A DNA stretch of 41,445 nt from Bacteroidales bacterium (lineage in GTDB: Bacteria; Bacteroidota; Bacteroidia; Bacteroidales; UBA932), in the NCBI GenBank assembly GCA_017461285.1, contig JAFTYS010000053.1, positions 1 through 41,445 on the forward strand, written 5' to 3'. Shown piece after piece: positions 8,963 to 17,438 of this stretch. A program made the position numbers and the translations under genes. The notes under the pieces were generated by a model. It was not told the origin of the DNA, did not search any database, and saw only the letters and a program-made list of their open reading frames with translations. Each line of letters begins with the position of its first letter. Position 1 is the first letter of the stretch.

Positions 8963-9723
8963 TGGCGCAGACAGGTGAAATGACCTTCTGGGATCATTTG
9001 GAAGAGCTGAGAAGCAGTCTGTTCAGAATGCTTGCAGTCTTCGGTGTTGCAGTCGTCGTGCTTTTTTTCTTTAAGGATTTTCTATTCGACGACGTCATAC
9101 TGGCTCCTTCCAAATCCGATTTCTTTCTTTATCGCCTCCTGGGGGCAGATTTCTCGCTGACCTTGGTCAATATCGAAGTGGCGGCGCAGTTCATGATACA
9201 TATGAAGATCACGTTCATATGTGCACTGATCGTCACTTTCCCATATCTGGTCTACGAGGTCTGGCGTTTCGTGGCCCCGGCTCTATATGAGAAGGAAAAG
9301 AAGGCGGTGAAAGGTGCGTTTCTGTTTGCTTCAGTCCTTTTCTACATAGGTGTTGCTGTCGGATATACAATAGTATTTCCATTGATGCTGAACTTCTTTT
9401 CCGGTTATCATGTCAGCCCTGACATACCGAATACTTTTTCATTAAGTTCATATATCTCGATGTTTACATCTATGGTGATGACTTTCGGCATTGTGTTCGA
9501 ATTTCCGACTGTCGCATTGACTTTGTCTTCGTTAGGTCTGCTGACCCGGGATGTCCTGAAGTCTTTCAGAAGACATGCCATATGTGCAGTATTGATAATA
9601 GCGGCTATAATCACTCCGTCCGGAGATCCGTTCTCGCTGCTGGTGGTTTCGGTTCCGTTATATGTATTATATGAATTTAGCATCCTTATATGTCGTAATA
9701 AGGAGCAAAGTGTTGAAGTATAG
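8962..9723 (+). CDS. tatC: Sec-independent protein translocase TatC
   Basis: The 253-residue integral membrane protein has the TatC hallmarks: the N-terminal TFWDHLEELRSSLF segment that helps recognise twin-arginine signals, about six membrane helices, the FEFP glutamate motif in the middle, and the RRHAICAVLIIAAIITPSGDPFS stretch near helix five. It starts within the tatA stop codon. The ABC-F gene follows 6 bases downstream, so the block is probably one operon. Confidence 0.96.
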   Translation: MAQTGEMTFWDHLEELRSSLFRMLAVFGVAVVVLFFFKDFLFDDVILAPSKSDFFLYRLLGADFSLTLVNIEVAAQFMIHMKITFICALIVTFPYLVYEVWRFVAPALYEKEKKAVKGAFLFASVLFYIGVAVGYTIVFPLMLNFFSGYHVSPDIPNTFSLSSYISMFTSMVMTFGIVFEFPTVALTLSSLGLLTRDVLKSFRRHAICAVLIIAAIITPSGDPFSLLVVSVPLYVLYEFSILICRNKEQSVEV

Positions 9724-9729
9724 CGATTT

Positions 9730-11667
9730 ATGATATCTATTAACAATCTGACGGTTGCATACGGAGGCTTCACCTTGCTGAATGAAATAAACTTTCACAT
9801 CAGCGAGAGCGACAAGATCGGTCTTGTCGGAAAGAACGGTGCCGGCAAGTCGACCATTCTCAAGCTCATATGCGGCCTGCAGTCTCCTACGAACGGAAAG
9901 GTTGCGGTGCCGAATGATGTGAAGATCGGCTATCTTCCCCAGATCATGGAGCACCATAGGGGACGCAGCGTGATAGATGAGGCTATGACTGCGTTTTCCG
10001 ATATGTTTGCCCAGGAGGCGGAGCTTGAGAAGATAACCATGGAGCTGTCAGAAAGGACGGATTATGAATCACAGGCATACCAGGATCTGATCATCAGGAT
10101 GAACGAGATCAATGACCGTCTGTCATATACGCGGTCAGACAATCCGCAGGTCCAGGCGGAAAAGACCCTTATCGGTCTGGGTTTCAAGTACGAAGAGCTT
10201 TCCCGTCCTACAGAGACGTTCAGCCAGGGCTGGAACATGCGTATCGAGCTTGCGAAGATACTTCTGTCAAAGCCCGATGTCCTTCTCCTTGATGAGCCGA
10301 CCAACCACCTTGATATTGAATCAATCGAATGGCTTGAAGGCTATCTGAAGGAGTATCGCGGTTCCCTGGTGCTGATTTCGCACGACCGCAAGTTCCTTGA
10401 CAATGTTACGAACAGGACGGTCGAGATCATGGTCGGAAGGATCCATGACTACAAGGTACCATACAGCAAGTATCTGGAACTCAGGAAGGAAAGGCTGGCA
10501 CAGCAGCAGGCTGCCTATGAGAATCAGCAGAGGATGATCGAGAAGACTGAAGAGTTCATCGAGAAGTTCAGGTACAAGCCTACCAAGTCAAACCAGGTTC
10601 AGTCCCGTGTAAAACAGCTGGAAAAGCTTGAGAGGATAGAGGTGGATATAGAAGACAGGTCTGCACTTGCCGTGAAGTTCCCGCCTGCTCCACGATCTGG
10701 TGACATTGCCTATAAGGCAGTGGACATGAAGGTCGGTTATGGCGAGAAGGTGGTGTTCAGCGATGCGCAGATCGAGGTAAGAAGGGGAGAGAAGGTCGCA
10801 CTGGTTGGAAGGAACGGAGAAGGCAAGACCACCCTTATGCGTGTGATCATGAACGAGCTTGATCCGATGGCTGGTGAATCGAAGGTCGGATATAATGTGA
10901 ACATCGGTTATTATGCTCAGAATCAGGAGGATATCCTTGATAAGAATGATACCGTCTTCGGTACGTTGGACCGTATTGCGGTCGGTGATATAAGGCTGAA
11001 GCTGCGCGATATCCTTGGAGCATTCCTTTTCAAAGGAGAAGACATAGACAAGAAGGTCGCTGTCCTGAGCGGAGGAGAGAGGGCCAGGCTTGCCATGGCC
11101 AAGCTCATCCTCAAGCCATACAATCTTCTGGCTCTTGACGAGCCGACCAACCATATGGACATCAGGTCGAAGGATATTCTCAAGCAGGCGCTTCAGAATT
11201 ATGACGGAACGCTGATAATAGTGTCCCATGACCGTGATTTTCTTGACGGGCTTGTTGACAAGCTGTACGAGTTCAGGGACGGAAAGGTCAAGGAACATCT
11301 TGGCGGAGTCCAGGAATTCCTTGAGCGCAGGAAGCTGGAGAGTCTGAGCGAACTTGAGAGACATTACAAACCGGTTGTGGAGAAGCCGGTAGAGGTCGTT
11401 CAGAAGAAGGAAGAGGCCAAGCAGGAGTATGAGGCGAAGAAATATGTATCTAAAGAAGAGAAGAAGATAAGGAATCGTATTTCATTCTTGGAGAAGAAGA
11501 TAGAGGAATTTGAATCCAAGATGGCGGAGATAGAGGCGGTGCTTGCAAATCCTGGTCCTGAGGATGATATCATGGAGCTGACCAGGGCATATCTTGAGAA
11601 CAAGAGGGAGCTGGATTACAAGATGGAAGAGTGGGGTGAACTGAATGAAAAATTAGATGATGCCTAA
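9730..11667 (+). CDS. ABC-F family ATPase (Uup/YdiF-like)
   Basis: The 645-residue protein has two ATP-binding cassettes and no membrane domain, as in ABC-F proteins that act on ribosomes. Cassette 1 has Walker A GKNGAGKST (34-42), a weak signature FSQGWNMRIELA and Walker B LLLDEPTNHLD. A helical charged linker follows (about 245-310). Cassette 2 has GRNGEGKTT, signature LSGGERARLAMA and LALDEPTNHMD. The C-terminal 90 residues form a charged coiled coil (EEKKIRNRISFLEKKIEEFE onward), as in Uup and related proteins. Whether it is a housekeeping translation factor or gives antibiotic protection cannot be decided; the housekeeping context favours the former. Confidence 0.93.
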   Translation: MISINNLTVAYGGFTLLNEINFHISESDKIGLVGKNGAGKSTILKLICGLQSPTNGKVAVPNDVKIGYLPQIMEHHRGRSVIDEAMTAFSDMFAQEAELEKITMELSERTDYESQAYQDLIIRMNEINDRLSYTRSDNPQVQAEKTLIGLGFKYEELSRPTETFSQGWNMRIELAKILLSKPDVLLLDEPTNHLDIESIEWLEGYLKEYRGSLVLISHDRKFLDNVTNRTVEIMVGRIHDYKVPYSKYLELRKERLAQQQAAYENQQRMIEKTEEFIEKFRYKPTKSNQVQSRVKQLEKLERIEVDIEDRSALAVKFPPAPRSGDIAYKAVDMKVGYGEKVVFSDAQIEVRRGEKVALVGRNGEGKTTLMRVIMNELDPMAGESKVGYNVNIGYYAQNQEDILDKNDTVFGTLDRIAVGDIRLKLRDILGAFLFKGEDIDKKVAVLSGGERARLAMAKLILKPYNLLALDEPTNHMDIRSKDILKQALQNYDGTLIIVSHDRDFLDGLVDKLYEFRDGKVKEHLGGVQEFLERRKLESLSELERHYKPVVEKPVEVVQKKEEAKQEYEAKKYVSKEEKKIRNRISFLEKKIEEFESKMAEIEAVLANPGPEDDIMELTRAYLENKRELDYKMEEWGELNEKLDDA

Positions 11668-11674
11668 GTATTCC

Positions 11675-11734
11675 GGAGGCCCCCTCCCAGCAAGCTGGGC
11701 CCCTCCCCCTAGCCGGGGGTGGCAAAATGCCTCC
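11675..11734. repeat. GC-rich multi-stem element between ABC-F gene and rlmB (candidate dispersed repeat or terminator)
   Basis: Three nested or adjacent inverted repeats lie within 60 bases. The outer arms are GGAGGC (11675-11680) with GCCTCC (11729-11734). Inside are CCCAGC/GCTGGG (11686-11691, 11694-11699) and CCCCC/GGGGG (11705-11709, 11715-11719). This predicts a three-way junction. The composition differs sharply from the AT-rich spacers elsewhere. No T tract follows, so a simple terminator is less likely. From memory, similar C-rich blocks recur between genes in uncultured Bacteroidales, but there is only one copy here. Confidence 0.5.
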
Positions 11735-11779
11735 TACATACAATAGGCACACATCTAATAGTTTTAATTGGATATAATA

Positions 11780-12535
11780 ATGCAATATATGGAAGAGAAG
11801 AAGATGCAGTATCTTTTCGGCATGCATCCGGTACTGGAGGCAGTCAAGGCAGGAAAGAAGTTTGACAAGGTGCTTTTGAAGCAGGGACTTGAAGGAGCGC
11901 AGTTCAGGGAGCTTCTTGAACTGCTTAAGGCCAATGAGATACCTTTCCAGTTCGTGCCTGGAGAAAGGCTGAACAGGGCAGTCCGTGGATCGCACCAGGG
12001 AGTGCTTGCATATATTTCACAGATCGATTATGTTGATATAGAGCAGCTTGTGAACAATGCGCTGGGCCGATGCGATAATCCTATCCTCGTGATTCTCGAC
12101 GGAGTAAGCGATGTCCGTAATCTTGGAGCGATAGCAAGAAGTCTTGAATGTGCCGGTGGTCATGGCATCATCGTTCCTGCAAAGGGAGGAGCTGCAATCA
12201 ATGCAGATGCTGTCAAGGCTTCTGCCGGAGCCCTGATGAGGATGGATACCTGCAAGGTGCCGAATCTTCGTGTTGCTGCATATTACCTCCAGCAGAGCGG
12301 ATTCAAGCTCGTTGCTGCAACAGAGAAGACGGACAAGCTTATCTATGATGTGGATATGACAGGTCCTGTAGCCATCATCATGGGCTCGGAAGGCAAGGGA
12401 ATATCGCAGTCCATGCTTGAGCTCGCGGATGATAAGGCTGCCATTCCTATGTCCGGAGAGATTACTTCCCTTAATGTATCTGTTGCTTCAGCTGTCCTTA
12501 TGTATGAGGCTGTAAGACAGCGTATTGTAAAATGA
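11780..12535 (+). CDS. rlmB: 23S rRNA (guanosine-2'-O)-methyltransferase RlmB (SpoU/TrmH family)
   Basis: The 251-residue protein has a small N-terminal substrate-binding domain (YLFGMHPVLEAV) and a SPOUT methyltransferase domain. Motif 1 is SDVRNLGAIARSLE (N114 region), motif 2 is IIMGSEGKGIS (about 199-209), and motif 3 is IPMSGEITSLNVSVASAVLMYE (about 222-243). RlmB methylates G2251 in the peptidyl-transferase P-loop of 23S rRNA using S-adenosylmethionine. I chose the ATG at 11780; a TTG four codons upstream and ATGs at 11789 and 11804 are alternatives. The stop is one base from the next start, which suggests coupling to the dipeptidase gene. Confidence 0.92.
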   Translation: MQYMEEKKMQYLFGMHPVLEAVKAGKKFDKVLLKQGLEGAQFRELLELLKANEIPFQFVPGERLNRAVRGSHQGVLAYISQIDYVDIEQLVNNALGRCDNPILVILDGVSDVRNLGAIARSLECAGGHGIIVPAKGGAAINADAVKASAGALMRMDTCKVPNLRVAAYYLQQSGFKLVAATEKTDKLIYDVDMTGPVAIIMGSEGKGISQSMLELADDKAAIPMSGEITSLNVSVASAVLMYEAVRQRIVK

Positions 12536-12536
12536 T

Positions 12537-13607
12537 ATGTTTGTCCTGGATTCCCACTGTGACACCCCGTCCCAGATTCTTCGCCTGAGGGATCTGGCAA
12601 TAGATAACGACCACGCACATGTCGATTTCCCGAAGCTGAAGCGAGGGAATGTTGACGGTGCGTTTTTCGCGTTATATATACCTTCGAAGTACGACGGTGA
12701 CCCGGATGCCGGCTTCGCTTATGCCAGACAGCTTCTTGATGGAGTCCGCGCTTCTGTCAGGGATAATTCTGGTCAGGCTTCGATATGTACAACATATCGT
12801 CAGGCGCTTGCCAATAAGGATAATGGACTGTTTTCTGTGTTTCTCGGATTGGAAAACGGTTCGCCGATCGGATACGACATGGAGCGTCTTTCGTGGTTTC
12901 ATGATGCCGGAGTGAGATATATAACCCTTTGTCATTCAGGAAATAATCATATATGCGATTCCTGTGCTCCATCTGTCGGAAGATGGAACGGCTTGAGTCC
13001 TTTCGGAAAGGAGCTGGTGAAGGAAATGAACAGGATCGGTATGCTGGTGGATGTGTCGCATATGTCTGATGCCTCTTTCCATGATGTCCTGGAGTGCTCT
13101 ACGCGGCCGGTGGCAGCAACACATTCGTGCTGCAGGGCATTGGCCGACCATCCTCGTAATATGACCGACGGGATGATAAGGCTTCTTGCTGAGGCAGGAG
13201 GCGTCATTCAGATCAATTTCTATCCCGTATTCCTAGATTCAGGATTCAGGTCCGTGCTTTCAAGTTCAGGTATAGCTGATAGGGGAGAAGTTGTTGAAAG
13301 TGAATTTATTGCAGATCCGTCAAATCCTATCAGGCGCAAGGCCTGGAACAGTATACAGGATGAGCTTCAGGCATTGGTGCGTCCTTCGTTCAAGAAGATA
13401 GCGGATCATATAGACCATGCTGTCGATATCGCAGGAATCGACCATGTGGGCATCGGCTCTGATTTCGATGGCATCGAGGTCACTCCTTGCGGTTTGGAAG
13501 ATATCTCCATGATGCCAGTTCTGTTTGACGAATTGAGAAGCAGGGGATATGCTGAAGCTGACCTTGCAAAGATTGCCGGAGAGAATTTTTTCCGTATTCT
13601 GGACTGA
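12537..13607 (+). CDS. Membrane dipeptidase (peptidase family M19)
   Basis: The 356-residue protein has the zinc-ligand pattern of M19 (renal) dipeptidases: H7 and D9 in LDSHCDT, E106 in LGLENG, H175 in VDVSHMSD, H196 in ATHSC, and a late aspartate in HVGIGSDFDG. The family hydrolyses dipeptides, often of mixed chirality. No signal peptide is present, so it is probably cytoplasmic. Its ATG is one base after the rlmB stop. The stop is 2 bases from the stop of the convergent EamA gene. Confidence 0.93.
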   Translation: MFVLDSHCDTPSQILRLRDLAIDNDHAHVDFPKLKRGNVDGAFFALYIPSKYDGDPDAGFAYARQLLDGVRASVRDNSGQASICTTYRQALANKDNGLFSVFLGLENGSPIGYDMERLSWFHDAGVRYITLCHSGNNHICDSCAPSVGRWNGLSPFGKELVKEMNRIGMLVDVSHMSDASFHDVLECSTRPVAATHSCCRALADHPRNMTDGMIRLLAEAGGVIQINFYPVFLDSGFRSVLSSSGIADRGEVVESEFIADPSNPIRRKAWNSIQDELQALVRPSFKKIADHIDHAVDIAGIDHVGIGSDFDGIEVTPCGLEDISMMPVLFDELRSRGYAEADLAKIAGENFFRILD

Positions 13608-13609
13608 TG

Positions 13610-14533
13610 CTATTTCTTCTGATGCATCACCACTACGGTTACGGCCACCAGAATAAGAGTCATTCCTATACATGATCTTAAGTAAAGATGCTCGCCCAGG
13701 AAAATAACGCCCAGAATGACGGCCGTTACGGGCTGAAGCGCTCCAAGGATGGATGTGTGGGTCGGTCCTATACGGCGGATTGCCTTTACTCCTGTGATAT
13801 TCGATACCATTGTTGCCCAGAGTCCCAATCCCAGGATATAAAGCCAGCTCTTGAAATCAGGAAGCATTGTCAGTTTTCCTTCAAATACGACAGCGCATAT
13901 TATAAAATATAGTGCGCTGAGCATCATGATCCATGTCGTGAATTTGACGACCTCTATCTTGTCTGCCCTTACGCGCTTCATCACAATATAATAAGCAGCG
14001 AAGGAGAAGGCGGAAATCAGCGAGCAGATAAGTCCGAGTCTTGTGTTTCCCCCCTCCACAACTATGCTGTCTCCAGACGCAAGAAGGTATACTCCGAATA
14101 TGGAAGCGGCAATCGCTGCGAAATCTATTGCAGACCGCTTCTCTCCGAAGAACAGCATCATACATATCGTGACTATCACAGGGTACATGAAGTTGATCGT
14201 CGATGCTATGCCGCTAGAGATGTTCGCATATCCGATAAGGAGGGTGACTGAAGTGATCGAACGGAGGAGGCTCAGGAGAATGACCTTCCAGGCTTCGTCA
14301 AAAGAGTTAAGACGTAGGGTCTTCTTTTTGCAGAATGCATATATCATCAAGACGATACCGGCTATGAGCCATCTGTAGGAAAGAACGTCGAAACTTGTCA
14401 GTCCGGCAGCGAGAAGACCCAGAGTAAAAAGAGGGGAGAAGCCGAAAGAAGCAGATGAAATGGAAGCATAAAACACTCCATTCAGCTTGATTCGCCTTCT
14501 TTTTCTCTCATGTTGCTCTAAAACCCTGCTCAT
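13610..14533 (-). CDS. EamA/DMT-family transporter
   Basis: The 307-residue protein is strongly hydrophobic, with about ten predicted membrane helices arranged as two EamA repeats (roughly 20-150 and 165-300). The first 17 residues are very basic (HERKRRRIK), fitting a cytoplasmic N-terminus. Repeat 1 contains SSGIASTINFMYPVIVTICMMLFFGEK and repeat 2 contains RIGPTHTSILGALQPVTAVILGVIFLGE, the typical end-of-repeat patterns. DMT-family proteins export amino acids or other small metabolites; the substrate is unknown. The 109 bases upstream are AT-rich and contain no exact TAnnTTTG box. Confidence 0.9.
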   Translation of the reverse strand: MSRVLEQHERKRRRIKLNGVFYASISSASFGFSPLFTLGLLAAGLTSFDVLSYRWLIAGIVLMIYAFCKKKTLRLNSFDEAWKVILLSLLRSITSVTLLIGYANISSGIASTINFMYPVIVTICMMLFFGEKRSAIDFAAIAASIFGVYLLASGDSIVVEGGNTRLGLICSLISAFSFAAYYIVMKRVRADKIEVVKFTTWIMMLSALYFIICAVVFEGKLTMLPDFKSWLYILGLGLWATMVSNITGVKAIRRIGPTHTSILGALQPVTAVILGVIFLGEHLYLRSCIGMTLILVAVTVVVMHQKK

Positions 14534-14642
14534 GTCTGATTATCAATGCGTTATATTCTGTATAAGAAATGATTATTGTTTACATAAATACATGAAACAA
14601 AAATGTTTTACATCAAAACAATTATGTTTTATTATATTTATA

Positions 14643-15917
14643 TCAATATTTTAACTCTTTAACTATCTTTTTTCTCAAAATATTCAGGGCATTGGCTGTA
14701 AAGCGCTCGATATTGCGTTTTCTGTCGCCCTTGAATACCATAGTGAAGGATTCTGTCCCCATTTCCGAGCTCACTCCGATGCATACCAGTCCGACCGGCT
14801 TAGCTTCGCTTCCGCCTCCCGGACCTGCTATTCCGGAGGTCGCAACCGAGAAGTCGCTGCCGGTTATCCGGCGTACTCCTTCTGCCATCGCCCTTACACA
14901 TTCTTCGCTTACGGCTCCGTGTTTCCTTATGATTTCTTCAGGAACTCCAAGCACATTTGTCTTCACACTATTTGCATAAGAGGTTACTGAACCAAGATAA
15001 TATTCTGAAGATCCCGGAATTGAAGTGAACTGGGATGATATCATGCCTCCTGTGCATGATTCTGCGGCGCTGACGGTCTTTCCTTTTTCGGAAAGCATCC
15101 TGCCGATGCATGTTTCCAGCCTGTCATCCTGCTCAGAATATATTGCGTCTCCTAAAATCTCCTTCAATCCGGCCATTTCAGCCTCTATTCTTGCTTCTTC
15201 TTCCTCTTTTATACCTCCATATATGGACAGTCTCAACCGCACTCCTGTGAGGGCGTTAGGAAGATATGCCAGATGCATGTCGGACGGAAGTGCGTCTTCC
15301 CACTTTTCAATCATCTTTGAAAGAGCAGATTCAGCCAGTCCGAATGTCATGACAGTCTTATGACATATGTCTGATATCGGGTAATGGGCCTTGATGTCTT
15401 CAGAAACGTCATCCAAAGCTCCCAAGGCTTCAAAAGGGACACCAGGAAGGGAATATAGTGTCGCCTGATGGCCGAAGCGTTCTGTAGGGAAACGGAATAC
15501 CATGATCGGGGCTGTTCCAAGCCTGTTCGGTATAACTTCACATGTGTCGGGGACCTCTGCCTGTGCCCTGTTGATGTCCAGCACGTCAAGGCCTCTGGAG
15601 CTGAGTATACGATGTACTATCTCAAGCTGTCTTTCATCTGTGCGGTAAGTATTTGTTCCCGAGAGCTCTGCAAGAGCCTTCTTCGTTATGTCGTCTTTTG
15701 TCGGTCCAAGTCCTCCCGTCACTATCACGATGTTGTTTTTCCTGAGTTCGGATTCAAGCCCTTCAACAATGACATCATGGTCGTCCCCGATGGACAGCAT
15801 GCGTGATACCTGTATGCCTAATGAGTTGAGTGTCTGTGATATATGTGATGAATTAGTGTCTACTATCTGGCCGATAAGTATTTCATCTCCGATAGTGCAT
15901 ATTGATGCGGTAGTCAT
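14643..15917 (-). CDS. cinA: CinA-like protein (MoCF-type domain plus nicotinamide-nucleotide amidase)
   Basis: The 424-residue protein has an N-terminal molybdopterin-binding-like (COG1058) domain with IGDEILIGQIVDTNSS and VTGGLGPTKDDITKKALAE, then a C-terminal CinA amidase domain with AAESCTGGMISSQFTSIPGSS and ATSGIAGPGGGSEAKPVG. Family members hydrolyse ADP-ribose and/or deamidate nicotinamide mononucleotide, recycling NAD breakdown products. Length is normal for the two-domain form. The ATG overlaps the pyrD stop by four bases (ATGA), so the two are probably translated in a coupled way; a functional link with pyrD is not implied. Confidence 0.95.
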   Translation of the reverse strand: MTTASICTIGDEILIGQIVDTNSSHISQTLNSLGIQVSRMLSIGDDHDVIVEGLESELRKNNIVIVTGGLGPTKDDITKKALAELSGTNTYRTDERQLEIVHRILSSRGLDVLDINRAQAEVPDTCEVIPNRLGTAPIMVFRFPTERFGHQATLYSLPGVPFEALGALDDVSEDIKAHYPISDICHKTVMTFGLAESALSKMIEKWEDALPSDMHLAYLPNALTGVRLRLSIYGGIKEEEEARIEAEMAGLKEILGDAIYSEQDDRLETCIGRMLSEKGKTVSAAESCTGGMISSQFTSIPGSSEYYLGSVTSYANSVKTNVLGVPEEIIRKHGAVSEECVRAMAEGVRRITGSDFSVATSGIAGPGGGSEAKPVGLVCIGVSSEMGTESFTMVFKGDRKRNIERFTANALNILRKKIVKELKY

Positions 15918-16945
15918 GATTCAAGATGCTTTATGATCTTCTTTACAAGTGCCGGGCCTTCGTATATGAAACCCGAATAGATTTCCACCAGAGATGCTCC
16001 GGCATCGATCATTGCTTTAGCGTCCTCAGGGGACATGATGCCGCCTACTCCTACGATAGGCAGTCTTCCTTCAGATTTTTCATGAATATATCTGACCAGT
16101 TCCAGGTTCTTTTTATGAAGAGGGGCTCCAGACAGTCCTCCGTTGCCGATTTCTTCGATCTTTTCGGCAGAAATGCTGGTAAGTCCGTCTCGGCTTCTGG
16201 TGGTGTTTCCGGCTACGATTCCGTCAATTCCCGAACGCAGCGAGTAGTCGATTATTTCGTCGAGCTGCTGATGGGGGAGATCTGGAGATACCTTGAGCAG
16301 AATCGGCCTGTACTGGTCGTAGTACAGCCTTAGGTCAAGAAGTCTGTCAATGATGTCAGATAGGAAGCTTATATCCTGTAAAGAGGTGAGTCCCACAACA
16401 TTAGGACAGGATATGTTGATGACGAACATGTCGACGAAGTCGTACAGAAGACCGAAAGAGGCTTCGTAATCCTTTGCCGCCTCCTCGTTTATGCTTGAAG
16501 TGTTCTTTGAAATGTTGGCCGCCACTATTACATTGGGACGTTCCTTCTTCAGATGCTCGACAGCATTCTTGACACCTTTGTTGTTGATGCCAAAGCGGTT
16601 GATGATGGCCTTGTCACCAGGAACGCGGAAACATCTTGGCTTAGGATTTCCGTCCTGCGGCTTGGGAGTAAGCGAGCCTATCTCCACGAAACCGAATCCG
16701 AAGTTCGCCATGTCATTGTAGAATTCTCCATTCTTGTCCAGGCCGCCGGCGAGACCAACAGGGTTGGGAAAGGTGATGCCGAAGACCTCTTTAGCGAGGG
16801 TCGGGGACTCCTTTTTATAGAATGCTCTGCAGATGGATCCTGCAAAAGGGACATATCTTAAGAAAGACAGGAACGAGAACAGGATGTTGTGTGCGGTTTC
16901 CGGGTTGAAACGGAAAAGGATAGGTTTAAGTATATGCTTATACAT
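15914..16945 (-). CDS. pyrD: Dihydroorotate dehydrogenase, class 2-type (quinone-dependent)
   Basis: The 343-residue flavoenzyme oxidises dihydroorotate to orotate in pyrimidine synthesis. The N-terminal helical region (MYKHILKPILFRFNPETAHN, continuing to about residue 45) is the membrane-associated, quinone-side extension that defines class 2. FMN-site segments are GLAGGLDKNGE (64-74), GSLTPKPQDGNPKPR (90-104) and INRFGINNKG (115-124). At the catalytic base position, the motif is NISCPN with C180, where the Escherichia coli class 2 enzyme has serine (NISSPN). A -7 box is at 16966-16973, 20 bases before the ATG. It overlaps cinA by four bases. Confidence 0.95.
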   Translation of the reverse strand: MYKHILKPILFRFNPETAHNILFSFLSFLRYVPFAGSICRAFYKKESPTLAKEVFGITFPNPVGLAGGLDKNGEFYNDMANFGFGFVEIGSLTPKPQDGNPKPRCFRVPGDKAIINRFGINNKGVKNAVEHLKKERPNVIVAANISKNTSSINEEAAKDYEASFGLLYDFVDMFVINISCPNVVGLTSLQDISFLSDIIDRLLDLRLYYDQYRPILLKVSPDLPHQQLDEIIDYSLRSGIDGIVAGNTTRSRDGLTSISAEKIEEIGNGGLSGAPLHKKNLELVRYIHEKSEGRLPIVGVGGIMSPEDAKAMIDAGASLVEIYSGFIYEGPALVKKIIKHLES

Positions 16946-16965
16946 GGCTCTTTATTTATAGCATG

Positions 16966-16973
16966 CAAAGATA
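16966..16973 (-). promoter_or_regulatory. Putative -7 promoter box (TATCTTTG) for pyrD-cinA
   Basis: The minus strand reads TATCTTTG, exact TAnnTTTG, 20 bases before the pyrD start. It lies in the 44-base gap after the XRE gene, so the pyrD-cinA pair probably has its own transcript. Confidence 0.55.
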
Positions 16974-16989
16974 CTAAAAAAGTCATGTA

Positions 16990-17409
16990 TTACATCTCCT
17001 GATATGTACCGTCGTCAAATAAAATAATGATTTTGGAAACTTTACGTTGATTTACAACCACTTGTGGTGTGGTATCTGATGCTTTAGTTTCGATAGGTGT
17101 GCTCATTTCCGGAGCAGGAAGAGGGGGAGTATCTTCAATTGTTTCCGGAAAAATCAGTCCTTCAGTATATTCCGGCTGCTTTTGTGGGGCAGCGGGGACA
17201 TCCTTGTACATCGTTCCTGTACCGAACATGAGCCATTCGATGTTCAGAGCAGGGTATTGCTGCATTACGGATCTGATGAATTCATAGCTCGGATTGTTCC
17301 TTCCTGACAGTACATGAGAAACGCTGGCGCGGACGACATTGATCTTGTCGGCAAATTCAGCCTGAGTCAGGTTGTGAGCATCTAAAAAGAGCTTAAGACG
17401 GGTATTCAT
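16990..17409 (-). CDS. XRE-family helix-turn-helix regulator
   Basis: The 139-residue protein begins with an XRE/Cro-type helix-turn-helix (about 3-60): RLKLFLDAHNLTQAEFADKI is helices 1-2, followed by the recognition region ASVSHVLSGRNNPSYEF. A proline-rich low-complexity linker (about 70-118) follows, then a short conserved-looking tail KIIILFDDGTYQEM. I chose the ATG at 17407-17409; a longer frame upstream would begin inside the promoter. The -7 box TACATTTG (17430-17437) lies within a TTACA-N2-TGTAA palindrome, so autorepression is a reasonable inference. There are no phage genes nearby, so it is likely a chromosomal regulator. Its targets are unknown. Confidence 0.85.
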   Translation of the reverse strand: MNTRLKLFLDAHNLTQAEFADKINVVRASVSHVLSGRNNPSYEFIRSVMQQYPALNIEWLMFGTGTMYKDVPAAPQKQPEYTEGLIFPETIEDTPPLPAPEMSTPIETKASDTTPQVVVNQRKVSKIIILFDDGTYQEM

Positions 17410-17426
17410 AGTTGTTTCATAATTTG

Positions 17427-17438
17427 TTACAAATGTAA
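17427..17438. promoter_or_regulatory. Candidate operator TTACA-AA-TGTAA over the XRE promoter
   Basis: A 12-base palindrome with perfect 5-base arms begins 18 bases upstream of the XRE start codon. It contains the minus-strand -7 box TACATTTG (17430-17437). A dimeric HTH protein bound here would block RNA polymerase at the gene's own promoter. The same pattern recurs at 17823-17834 and 40741-40752. Confidence 0.5.
17430..17437 (-). promoter_or_regulatory. Putative -7 promoter box (TACATTTG) of the XRE gene
   Basis: The minus strand reads TACATTTG, exact TAnnTTTG, 20 bases before the ATG and nested in the palindrome at 17427-17438. Confidence 0.55.

Noticed and set aside
16990..17409. XRE regulator as a sign of a prophage or integrated element
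   Set aside because: No integrase, attachment sites, phage structural genes or compositional island surround it; neighbours pyrD, cinA and queA are housekeeping genes.
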